DNA from: Actinomortierella ambigua
Lineage: Eukaryota > Mortierellomycota > Mortierellomycetes > Mortierellales > Mortierellaceae
Length of the DNA stretch: 31,044 nt
Assembly: GCA_016098155.1 (NCBI GenBank)
Contig: JAAAJB010000432.1
Span: 1-31,044, forward strand
Direction: 5' to 3'
A program made the translations under genes and the position numbers. The notes below the pieces were generated by a model. It was not told the origin of the DNA and did no database searches. It saw only the letters and a program-made list of their open reading frames with translations. Each line of letters begins with the position of its first letter. Within the stretch, counting starts at the first letter, position 1. Shown here one piece after another: positions 1-8,722 of the stretch.

Positions 1-453
1 TTGTCTAGCAATAGTTTGAGACGCGTCCGATGTATCTCTCTCTCAAGGCTCTCTCTCTCTCTCTCCTTGTTTGCCATGTGTTACTGCACACAGCCCACCC
101 ACACTGAGGTCCCTGCAGGGTCATGTAAACAAGCAATGGAGGTCTCCTCTCTTTCATTCATTCAAGCATCCCTCCACCCCTCATCTCACTCTCTCCTACG
201 TGGGCCATGTGTACTCTTCGCCTAGGCTCAGACACCCTAGGTTTTTTTTTTCGCAAGTACAACTTTGTTGTGACCTTCGACCATTCCAGAAGGAGACAGT
301 GACCAATGCAACCCACTAATGGCACTGTGCGATGCAATGAGGGATGGTCCGACCAAGAATGAGAGTGCAGGCATCGGCACATCCGAAGAGGTGTGTGTGA
401 TTGAGTTTGTATTTCAGACCATGTCCAAAAGAAAAAAAGAAAAAAAAAAAACA
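1..453. other. Non-coding flank downstream of the oxidoreductase gene
   Basis: This stretch lies beyond the stop codon of the minus-strand oxidoreductase. It contains a short CT microsatellite (about 37-66), a T run near 241-250 and an A-rich run at 431-450. That A-rich run is a T-run on the gene's sense strand, just after the stop. Short open frames on both strands are low-complexity and resemble no family I know. No gene is supported here. Confidence 0.6.
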
Positions 454-2035
454 CTACGAATGTGAAGAAGGAGGGGACAGGTTCATCTCATTCCAGTATC
501 GATGAACAAACATATCTCGAGTCTTTACAACCCACGCGACGTTGTTGCCAAAGTGCGTGCCCAAAACTGGTACATTCGAGACACCACCGGTCGGATTCAT
601 GGCAAGGACCATCACAGCGCTCTGGGCACGATACTCCTCCAATCCACTCGAGCGACCTCCGGGACCGCAATGAGGGTGTGTACCGGGGCATCCGGCAAGG
701 TTGCTGGAAGGGTTGGTCATCATCAACCGGGTAATGTTCCGCCCAGCAACCTCGCCGGCCGCTTTGGCGGCCAAGGCGGTCGGGACTGGGTCGGCCGTGG
801 AGATGTCGCCGACGACAAAGATGTTGGGGAACGCTGGATGGGCGAGCTGCGTGGTGGAGAAGACGCGGATCTGGTGTGTCTTTTCGTCAATCAGGCTCGA
901 AAAGTGGAAGGCCCCATGTTGCTCCGTGGCTGGGGTGCCGTCGAGACTGGCGGTGGTGACGGCCAAGCTGGTGGACATTGGGGAAGAGGGTAGGCGGAGT
1001 GTTTCAAGGAAGGAGGTGTCGACGGTGATACCGCTGGTCAGGATCTGGAGATCGCTCTCGAGGGTCTTGCCTGAATGTTTCAGCTGAACTTTGGTGGTCT
1101 GCCGCTGCACTGGACTGTCTTTAGAAAGGCCCGGTACGCCTTCAACCTTCTCGCCCAGAATAACGCGCACGTCGTGAGACTCGAGGTACTTGAGCGTCTC
1201 GTCCTTGAAGGATTGAGGGAACCCTGGGTAATCGACCAGATGCTTGCCGCCGTGCACTAATGTCACATGCTTGTTGGGATATGCGTATTTCATTTCAGAC
1301 GCAAACTCGACACCGCAAGCACCTCCCTATGTTTGCAGTAAAAACACGGTATGCGTTAACAACATTGAAAAGAGTTTTTTTTTGTCGCGTTGTTTGTGCT
1401 TCATAAATAAAGACCCACTTACTCCAATCACAAGGATTCGCTGAGAAGCCTCAATGTCCTGCCGAATGCGATGGAGGTTGGTCAGGCCTTCTGCAGAAGA
1501 GGAGACATGCGGCATCTTGCCTGGTGCGGGCATCGAGGAACCAGTTGCAATGACCAGATAGTCAAAATCAACTCGATCTTGCTGCCCCTCCACACTTTTG
1601 GATGCACCTTCATCCTCTGTTGGTAAAGGCTGAGACGCTCTCTGAACGATGACATGATCGTGGTGAACCTCCTTGAGGATGCCTTGTAAGACTCGGTGGG
1701 GTGAACCCTTTGCAAAGAGATGAGTATATGGGATCCAAATGTTCTTTTCCATGGATGGCTGTACGACAGCGCGGTATGAGGCAATACAATGCAGCCGTTC
1801 ATCTTTCCTGCAAGGGATGTGAGAAAAATTTGGTCAGTGCTCTCTCCTTGTCTCACTCGAATTCTTGCCCCCGTTCTCTCTATCTATTTTCAACTGCATA
1901 CTTTTCGATGAGGGTGACCTGCGCGTTGGCCTCGTCTGGCAGTCTCGAGAGCAGTTCCTTTACACATGAGACGCCTGCAAAACTGCCTCCAACAACGACA
2001 ATACGTATGGGGGTTTGCGGTGTCTGTACTTCCAT
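454..2035 (-). CDS. AIFM2/FSP1-like FAD/NAD(P)H oxidoreductase, 3 exons
   Basis: The exons on the minus strand are 2035-1902, 1807-1423 and 1326-454, giving 463 aa. Both introns (94 and 96 nt) are GT-AG, and the three pieces join in frame. The protein is a two-dinucleotide-binding-domain flavoprotein. An N-terminal Rossmann motif GGSFAG lies near residues 14-19, an ATG-type motif (LVIATGSS) follows, and a second nucleotide-binding motif GGGACG near residue 173 is assembled across the exon 2/3 junction. A C-terminal FAD motif reads VVGDISTADPVPTA. The tail KTRDMFVHRYWNEM resembles the C-terminus of AIFM2/FSP1 and fungal AIF-like proteins, which use NAD(P)H to reduce quinones or act in oxidative stress and cell death. 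Length fits the family (about 370-470 aa). No mitochondrial presequence is evident. The class is secure; the substrate and cellular role are inferred. Confidence 0.88.
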
Positions 2036-2973
2036 TGTGAGTGTGGATGGGTCAATGTGGTGAATGAGAAGAATGAATGATTCACAATGGAGTTAGCTTC
2101 TTTTTAAGTAGGTCAACTATGCTCCGTCATTGTGTCATTGTTTATCATAGCTCAACCAAGCGCGATGATGACTAGGGGGGGGGCGTGTCTCATAGAGGTG
2201 GCCTTGGTCAATGCAAGACAACTCTAAAGGCCATGACTATATCGATTATATCACAGCTCAAAGCAGCAACGGCTCTCCGGCCACGAATCCTCGGGTGACA
2301 CTCAGGGTCGAGAGCACGATCAGACCAGTCAAACATGGCCGAATAGCCTCGAGTGGTGTTCAATTGCACGGCTACCCCGCCTTGCAGTCTCCAAGGGACC
2401 TCTCCATGTTTGATTGGAGTTTGGACAAGGACCAGTTGTTCAGAATCGCTGTGAACGCAGTCAACCCATCGAAGGCTGCATAGTCATACCCATAGAACAC
2501 ACCTTTGCTGGATTGTGAGTATCAGTCAGCGGCTTTCTTTGCCTTCAACTATGCTCTGCAAAGACACAAATACGTCGCGTTGGCGGGCAACAGTAGCAGT
2601 AACTGATGCCAGAGAGTAGCTGTCATGGAGTATTTTTAGCCCCCCGCTGACGGTTGAGAGAAAGGCGCCTACAGGGGGTTGAGGGTTGCGTACTCATTGC
2701 TTGACACAATCGAAAATGAAAGAAGGTGTGTCCGTGGGATGTTGCTCAATTCTAGTGGCAACTCTGGTTCCCCGGCGTCTCATCAACCTGTTTGCAGTCG
2801 AGTAGAACAGATGTGTATGTACAGTTTATTTACAATGCTACCAATCAACCTTCTCCCTTTCGCAGGTAACAGTGACATGACAGATGTGTGTGTGTGTGTT
2901 TGTGTGAGTGCTTGTGGGTCTGTGTACGTGTATGTGTGCGCGCATGGGGCGAGAGTAATCTCACTCCACTGGT
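2036..2973. other. Intergenic region with unassigned open frames
   Basis: This 938-bp gap lies between the oxidoreductase start and the stop of the upstream four-pass protein gene. It holds a G9 run (about 2175-2183) and a TG-rich microsatellite at its right end. Both strands are partly open: a 90-codon plus frame at 2211-2483, and minus frames across about 2210-2650 that read plausibly but contain stops and shift frame. I cannot build a spliced gene from them, so a degraded gene or chance remain possible. Confidence 0.4.
2884..2941. repeat. Imperfect (TG)n microsatellite
   Basis: Alternating TG repeats, interrupted by A and C, lie about 30 bp beyond the stop codon of the minus-strand membrane protein gene. 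They therefore probably fall in its 3' UTR, where the sense strand reads CA-rich. Confidence 0.85.
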
Positions 2974-4075
2974 CTACTTCTTCTCCGCGACCTCCAAGTA
3001 CCCGGCAGCGACAAGGGCGAGTCTGGTTTTCTCATCGTCCACAATTGTTGTGTCGTCCTTGCCGACCGTCTGGTCGCCTGCCTCGACAGCTGACAGTTCG
3101 CTGCCCTGCGAGTGTGTCGACTCGAGCGACTCTTCGAGGTAGGCCTGCAAGCGCGCGGTCGCCAGACAGACCAAGGTCATAAAGACAACCTGGACGACCG
3201 AGTCCAAGATGGCGTTGCTCACAAACGCCACAAACCATCCCTCTGGCGGCGTGGAGCCCGAGTTCAAGCCTGCGGACAGACTCCGGTCGCCATATAGAAT
3301 GCCATCGTGGCATGCACTGTAGCCTCGGCTTCGATAGCCGCCGCTTCCCACAGGCAGGGATGGTGATAACGTTGAAGATGATGAAGATGTGGAACCACTA
3401 GAGCCAGCCGTGGTAGCTGCCGCTGCGACGACGGCGCGAGATGCGGCTCCTCCTCCACCTCCGATGCCCGAGAATTTGAGGTCGTACTGGTGGATGGCCT
3501 CGTAGAGCTCCTTGGCGGCCGCTTCCTGATTGGGCCGGAAGAGCAGCGCCACAAATCCCAGTGTCGAGGCGGCCGAAAGAGCCGTGCAGCACCACCACGC
3601 TGTGCCAAACCATCGGGTGACTCGCAGCGACACCGTCTGGGCTGTCATCAAGCCAAGCATGCCTGTCACGACGTAGAGACCACACAAGCCTAGAAATTCC
3701 AGCCAGTCGGTCACATACCAGATATCTGGTATGGGCAAAGGAAGGGGAGAAAAATATCAATGTGGAAAATTGAGGTGAGCCAAGAGGGCGTAAAAAAAAG
3801 CATAGTCATTCGGCGTTGTGGTTTGCTCCATCCTCCACCCCCCCCCCCTCTCTCTCCTTTCGACTTTGTCTTTTTTTTCCCGTGTGGGACGGGATAGGGG
3901 GGGAATAAGGGACAAAGATCTTGCGAAAGAATTTACACCCCTACTCAAAGCATTCTCTACTACGATACATACTTTGAACATCGACGCCTTGAAGGTCCCG
4001 CACAGAGAGTGTAACCAGCGAGAGCAAGTAGAGCGACGCAATAGCAATGACAGCTCGTAGCTGCTTGTGCACCAT
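2974..4075 (-). CDS. Predicted four-pass membrane protein A, 2 exons
   Basis: The exons are 4075-3973 and 3725-2974 (284 aa), joined by a 247-nt GT-AG intron in phase 1. I see four hydrophobic segments: about residues 6-23 in exon 1 (LRAVIAIASLYLLSL), then two close together early in exon 2 (LEFLGLCGLYVVTGMLGL and CCTALSAASTLGFVALLF), and a last one near residues 210-235 (VVQVVFMTLVCLATARL). Between TM3 and TM4 lies a long Gly/Ser/Ala-rich, presumably disordered loop. The C-terminal tail is acidic and charged. The start ATG has a good context (ACCATGG) and begins exactly before TM1. I do not recognise the family: the topology resembles MARVEL or tetraspan-like proteins, but no diagnostic motif is visible. 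It shares strand and exon design with the next gene. Confidence 0.75.
3838..3848. repeat. C11 homopolymer in an intron
   Basis: A run of 11 C residues lies inside the intron of membrane protein A. On the sense strand it is a G run. Confidence 0.9.
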
Positions 4076-5106
4076 GGTGTTCCTGTTTGTCTTGAGTTTT
4101 GAAGTGTGGGCGGAAGGGGTAAGAGTTGACTCTGCTAAAGGGAGGGGAGATTGAAATAAAGGTGCTGAACGTGAAGGGTAGTTGAGTAACTGCGGGCAAA
4201 GTGGACGAAGAATGTGAATGAGAGTTTGAACGAGAGCGAGAATGAAATGAAGAGAAGTGAGAAGAGAGAAGAGAAGAATGAATCAATAGCTGTTGGGGAA
4301 ATGGTGCAGAAGCCAAGTGGAGAATCAACAGGGGGGGAGGAAGAAAGAGAGAAAGCGAGGAGCATGAAAAAGGGGCACTTGCGCCTCGTCCACCCCATGT
4401 CACCCCTTGTCCACCCTCCCACCCCTTCTCTTCATCCCCACCTTCCCCTCTCCTTTTTGGGTGCTGAGGATGTTTGTCCGTGTGCTCTTGGTTGACCACT
4501 GCCGCCCACGCCCTTTCCTCCCCCTTGAACACCTTCTTTTTCGACTTCCACGCTGCGCAAGCACGAGTGTCGACGAGGCTGGCAGATGAGAACCCGAGAC
4601 GTCAAGCTGCATCTGGTTCGCGGAGAGGAAGGGGACCAGGATAGAATGGAGTGTCCAAAAAGGGCGAGGTGAAGCAGTCTCACGGCCCATGCATCTATGC
4701 AGATAGTAGTGGTCTTTTGCCACGACCATGTCCATGGTCAACGGGGAGAGAGACCTTTCGGCACGTGGACGATTTTTTGGGAGAGCTGCATTGTGTGTGG
4801 TCAGCATTTGGTGTTCGTATTGTAGTACAACGGTACTGACCCCCCTTTCCCCTCACAATGGAGCACGCGCCCCATGCCCCCACACCTCTCTCTCATCCAC
4901 AGTTAAAATCCATGGAGGAACAATGTGTGGTATATAAAAAATAAACCTTGATCGAGGGTGTATATACAAAGAATAGATAGTTCTACAGGGCTTTGACGCG
5001 AATGCTATCAAGACAGTAAGTTAAGAAAGGGTATCCTGTGCTTGATGACATCGTTCTGGTTTCGCTCTTTTTTTTTTTTTTTTTTTTGTTGTATCTTAAT
5101 GCATCT
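4076..5106. other. Intergenic/promoter region between the two four-pass protein genes
   Basis: The segment at about 4135-4370 is purine-rich on the plus strand (GA-rich). The leader of membrane protein A is therefore CT-rich on its own sense strand. Frames here (for example 4214-4495 plus and 4400-4807 minus) are low-complexity Ser/Pro/Arg or Glu/Lys stretches and I do not call them genes. A TATATAAAAA-like AT-rich segment at 4931-4942 lies beyond the stop of the next minus-strand gene and is more likely part of its 3' processing region than a promoter. Confidence 0.5.
5068..5087. repeat. T20 homopolymer
   Basis: Twenty consecutive T residues lie about 20 bp beyond the stop codon of membrane protein B. 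They are an A20 run on that gene's sense strand, within its likely 3' UTR. Confidence 0.9.
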
Positions 5107-5811
5107 TTAAGCAGTGGTCGTTGTCGACGTGTGAGCGTGGAGATGAACCGAAGCTGCAAAGGTCTTCTTGCGCAGGGTCGCCATGTTGACCTCACGACGG
5201 TAGTTGAGGATGATCCACCCGCAAACAGCATTCACGATGAACTGGACAACAATGACTATTGCCGAAATAATGACAGACCACTTGTAGCATGTCTCGACGT
5301 CGTCCTCCGAAGGCACCGGCGTGTTTTCGGACAAAGCCGTACGGCAAATGTCGTGGCCAAGACCTCGGTCCCTGGTCGTCAGCAGCACAATGTTAACGAT
5401 GGAGAGACCTGCCACAGCCAGGGTCAGTATCCACCACAGCACCGAGAAGAAGGTTGTCACCGGCTTTGATTTGGTGATCACAGCAAGCAGGCCAACCAAT
5501 GCGACAAAGGCTTGTACACCGGCAGTTACGTAAATGACAATCTTTACAGTGTCGTCGCCTAGGGAAATGAAGAGAGGGAGAGGGAGAGACAAGAAGAGAA
5601 TCAGTCAAGGGTTCACAAGACAGACTTGACGGGTATTCTCTGACACAATAATGTCGCTACAACGAGCAGACTGTAACGTACTAGCTTCATTCGCCTTGTA
5701 CTTCTGATACGAGGTGGCAGCAGCAATGCCCAGTAGTGCGATCGAGATGATAAACACTGCGAAACGCAGGGGAACGCAGAAGCAGCAGTAGCGACGGTGT
5801 TCGTGACCCAT
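5107..5811 (-). CDS. Predicted four-pass membrane protein B, 2 exons
   Basis: The exons are 5811-5682 and 5558-5107 (193 aa). The intron is 123 nt, GT-AG (donor GTACGT), in phase 1. Four transmembrane segments fill most of the protein: about residues 16-34 (FAVFIISIALLGIAAATSY), 49-70, 75-101 (LWWILTLAVAGLSIVNIVLL) and 132-158 (SVIISAIVIVVQFIVNAVCGW). The loop between TM3 and TM4 carries two cysteines (in DICRTAL and ETCYKW) that could form a disulphide. The N-terminus is Cys/His/Arg-rich (HRRYCCFC), a possible palmitoylation or metal-contact site. Short termini and topology recall MARVEL or claudin-like tetraspanning proteins. I do not recognise an orthologue with a known function. Confidence 0.78.
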
Positions 5812-6237
5812 GGCAAGCGATGTAGATATAGAGTTGAAATGGAGTGTCGACTGGGGATCGGAGAGTTGAGTGTAAAGTGTGGTAGCAGGAAGCCTTTCTG
5901 ACGTCCAAGGGAAAGGCGTGAAATAAAAGGCGAGGAATAAAAGGGTAGATGAACTCTAGCAAGGAAGAAGCAAAGAATAAGTGGGTTTGCGGGTGCACCT
6001 GGGAGGTTTATATAGCCGATGGGGCCTCGTGAGGCAGCTCTATTCTTGGATGAATGACCTTCAGTACCTCAAGTAAATCAAACATTGAACCCCTGCTCTG
6101 TACCTCCCTCACTTTGCAGGGTGTCACTTGTTTAAACCCCTACCAGTCCTCTTCTTAAAAGAAAGCACCTTCTCTTTGTTGGTCATTTGATAGTGTATTA
6201 AACTGTATGCTCCGCTCTTCCTACCCCTATTCTTTCT
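5812..6237. other. Upstream region of membrane protein B
   Basis: This non-coding stretch of 426 bp is bounded by the start of membrane protein B and a doubtful small frame. It includes the TATA-like site at 6007-6014. No convincing reading frame was found. Confidence 0.5.
6007..6014 (-). promoter_or_regulatory. TATA-box candidate for membrane protein B
   Basis: The minus strand reads TATATAAA here, 196 bp upstream of the membrane protein B start codon. Its flanks are mixed-composition, so the match is not just part of an AT tract. A 5' UTR of roughly 160 nt would follow. Assignment is by position and motif only. Confidence 0.5.
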
Positions 6238-6537
6238 TTAATCTTCGCCATTCCTATCCCCACCCGGCAGTAAAGGCTCGGCAAAGCAAGACCTATCGAC
6301 ACTACAGAACAGACCACTAGAGACTTTAGCTCGGCGTCTTTGGGCTGTGAGACAGTGGTTACTCCACCGCAACAGGAGGCGGAGTTGAAGGGTGGTCAGA
6401 CAACTATGTAACGTTGGCTTGCTTGCAGCATCTCGCAGCTTTGTAATGAGCAACGGGACGTCCTCTGGCTCTCGTGGCGATGTTGTACTCTCAGGCTGAG
6501 CACAACACAGACTAATCAGTGTCACTGCCTCCGACAT
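6238..6537 (-). CDS. Doubtful small hypothetical protein, 99 aa
   Basis: An uninterrupted minus-strand frame runs from an ATG at 6537 (protein begins MSEAVTLISLCCAQ) to a stop at 6238. The first half (PEDVPLLITKLRDAA) looks like an amphipathic helix. The second half is rich in Arg, Leu and Cys. In a different frame, the sequence from about 6360 downward reads through a hydrophobic stretch (LVVCSVVSIGLALPSLYC), so the true gene could be spliced or shifted. I recognise no family. A long TA tract at 6696-6716 lies about 160 bp upstream on the same strand. It may be only the 3' region of YTH1. Confidence 0.25.
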   Translation of the reverse strand: MSEAVTLISLCCAQPESTTSPREPEDVPLLITKLRDAASKPTLHSCLTTLQLRLLLRWSNHCLTAQRRRAKVSSGLFCSVDRSCFAEPLLPGGDRNGED

Positions 6538-6695
6538 TTTGTTCACCGCCCCTCTCTCTTTAACACACCGCCCCCTCCAAAAACCTAAAATTCATGTCAA
6601 AGCCCATACTACCGTCACCTCCTTTTTGGATACACTTTTAATAGAAACCAAGAGTACAAAGCATACCCTCGGAATCCCTTCGGAAGCCAGGTTGA

Positions 6696-6716
6696 GATAT
6701 ATATATATATATATAA
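6696..6716. repeat. (TA)n tract
   Basis: About ten TA repeats end in TAAAT. The tract lies 80 bp past the YTH1 stop codon on the minus strand, where TATATA elements can aid polyadenylation in fungi. It is also 160 bp upstream of the doubtful small frame, where it could act as a TATA element. Confidence 0.8.
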
Positions 6717-6795
6717 ATGCTATAGTACAGGTGAGGTGAAGGTGGAGAAAAAAAGACGTCTCAAAGCCTTCGAGTGACATGATGGTGCTGTTTGT

Positions 6796-8275
6796 CTACA
6801 TATCGTGAGACCGTCCTTGGGGGCACCTATTAGCATAATGACCTTTTTGGCCACACTATTCGACGAAGGAAGGAATTAAAGAAAAAAAAAAGACAAAGAC
6901 ATAGTTGGTAAGTGGATCACATTCTAGATTTGCCAAGCCCTATTCCGTCCAAGCCCAAGTAGCCAAGCTGTCACTGTACCTTGAAACAGGTAACATCCTC
7001 CAATTTACGGTACGTGAACTCGCCTTCCTGACGCGGCGTCTAAACAAGCGGAGATAGTTCCATTGTGAGTAAACGATTAAAAGATACAATATGACGAAGG
7101 TGAAAAAACCTCGAGATTTAAAGTACGTACCTCCTCCACGGGTGCTCGTTCAGGAGCTGGCAGTCTCGGCCCTTGGTTGTCATCCCAGTTGGCTGGAGGC
7201 AGCTCGTACTTGGGGCTGGTTAAGTAGAAAAGCGGTTTGTATATTAGTGGTTCGTGTGAAGAAAAATACACCCATTCATGTCCTTCTGAAAAAAAAGTCG
7301 CCATTCCCGCAAACTTACTGTCCATTGGGGCAATTCGGTCCTTGAGGACAAAATCCTGTGAGATAATTCAAGCAGAGCACCTTACGAGCGTGTTTATGTC
7401 GACAGTTGGGCCCATGTTTGCAGAATCCACGATTGTACCACGGGCATTCCTTGATCTTGCTCTCGGGGTCGATATGAAGGTACTAGATGTAAAAACATGG
7501 AGTTAAGGAAGTACCAAACAGAGTTAGAATTCTAATGACCTGAAGTTCTGACGTAAGAGAAGACAGATGGAGGCCCTTTCTATATTACGTACTATACATT
7601 CGGCGCCATTGTTACACTCGCCATATTTGCTATAGAACCAGCACTCTGGCATCTTTCGGAGGTTGTACTCGTGCAAGAACTCGCAGTTGTCGCCCTTCTT
7701 GCACAGACCACGGAGCCAATGTTTGCAGACAACCGCCTTTGATGGGTCAGTCTTGGTGTGTCGGAATGGGCAGGCAGTGCCCTTGGAACAATTGCCCTTC
7801 AAGAAGAATCGACACACATTGTCGCCGCCCTCTACTTGGAATGAAGCATGTTTATTGCAAAGAAATAGGTGGTTAGTGAGTAGAAAATAAAACTCCATCT
7901 ACATGATTTCGTTATTAAAGGTGGACGGCACAGAAAGCGTGAGTGTGAAAACATGGCTCCTCTTGGCCGATGCTTGTGTCGGGACGTAAATCTCCTTTGG
8001 TCACCCAAGCGCGCGCGATATTTTGCGTTTCGCGTCAGATTTCGTAGCCAGTGGCCTAGCAGCAAAGTCAGGCAGCTTCAATCCGATTGCACCTCGCTCC
8101 AGAAAAGAAGGACCCCTCGCCACCCCTCACTTTCCTGTACAGCCCAGCCATTACCTCCATTTCTCTTGGGAAAACTTGTAATGTCGAGTCCGACCTCCAG
8201 ACGAACAAACTCCTCGAAATCAAACATAAAGTTCTGAAAGTCAATTTCAGACGGGAGAAGGGAGTGCTCCGTCAT
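6796..8275 (-). CDS. YTH1: mRNA 3'-end processing factor YTH1/CPSF30, 6 exons
   Basis: The exons are 8275-8155, 7831-7593, 7482-7319, 7215-7131, 7039-6980 and 6855-6796, giving 242 aa. All five introns (323, 110, 103, 91 and 124 nt) are GT-AG and keep frame. The N-terminal 40 residues are non-zinc. Five CCCH fingers follow in tandem: VCRFFLKGNCSKGTACPFRH, then CKHWLRGLCKKGDNCEFLH, CWFYSKYGECNNGAECIYLH, CPWYNRGFCKHGPNCRHKH and CLNYLTGFCPQGPNCPNGH. At the C-terminus is a CCHC zinc knuckle, CFKCGQKGHYANRC, split across the last two exons. This is the exact CPSF30/Yth1 plan. The protein is a subunit of the nuclear cleavage and polyadenylation factor and recognises the poly(A) signal. The gene diverges from HAS1 and shares its upstream region. 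Confidence 0.96.
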
Positions 8276-8722
8276 GGCTGATGAAATGGTTCGATGGTGA
8301 ACAAAGGCTATAGATGGGTATGGGTTAAGATGGAGAGTTGCCCCTTCAAATACTGAGGTACCAAATTGACAGTCACGAAGGGGGGGGGTTGCCGATGCGC
8401 CCGTGGAACACAACCGCGCGTCAGGAGACAAGCTTACAAATAACACTGCATACTGGAAAGTTCCTTGGGAAACGCCTGGGCTTTGAGGGTGTCTTGACAT
8501 TCCATGCAAATGCCTGGTCAAGAGCGAAAGAGCAAAGAAAGTACAGGTTTTCTCTTGAGCTGGAGCGCCTTGTTTCGATATGGGCAAATCAGCACCAATG
8601 ATGCTTCTAGTGACTGCTCTTCTTACCAATTGTTTACACTTTCAGCACTTTTTTTTTTGTAGGTACGCCGCATGGCATTGTAAATCACCTTTCCCATCAC
8701 TCCCCCCCCCCACATCCTCACA
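8276..8722. promoter_or_regulatory. Divergent promoter region between YTH1 and HAS1
   Basis: A 447-bp gap separates the two start codons. It contains a G9 run (8380-8388), a T-rich run ending in TTTGTAG near 8651-8662 and a C10 run (8702-8711) ending 11 bp before the HAS1 ATG. The last 40 bp before HAS1 are pyrimidine-rich on the sense strand. No TATA box is obvious. The TTTGTAG could be a 3' splice site of a 5'-UTR intron, but I cannot place its donor. Confidence 0.55.

Noticed and set aside
4931..4942. TATATAAAAA on the plus strand as a promoter
   Set aside because: No plus-strand gene follows it. It lies just past the 3' end of a minus-strand gene, where AT-rich processing signals are expected.
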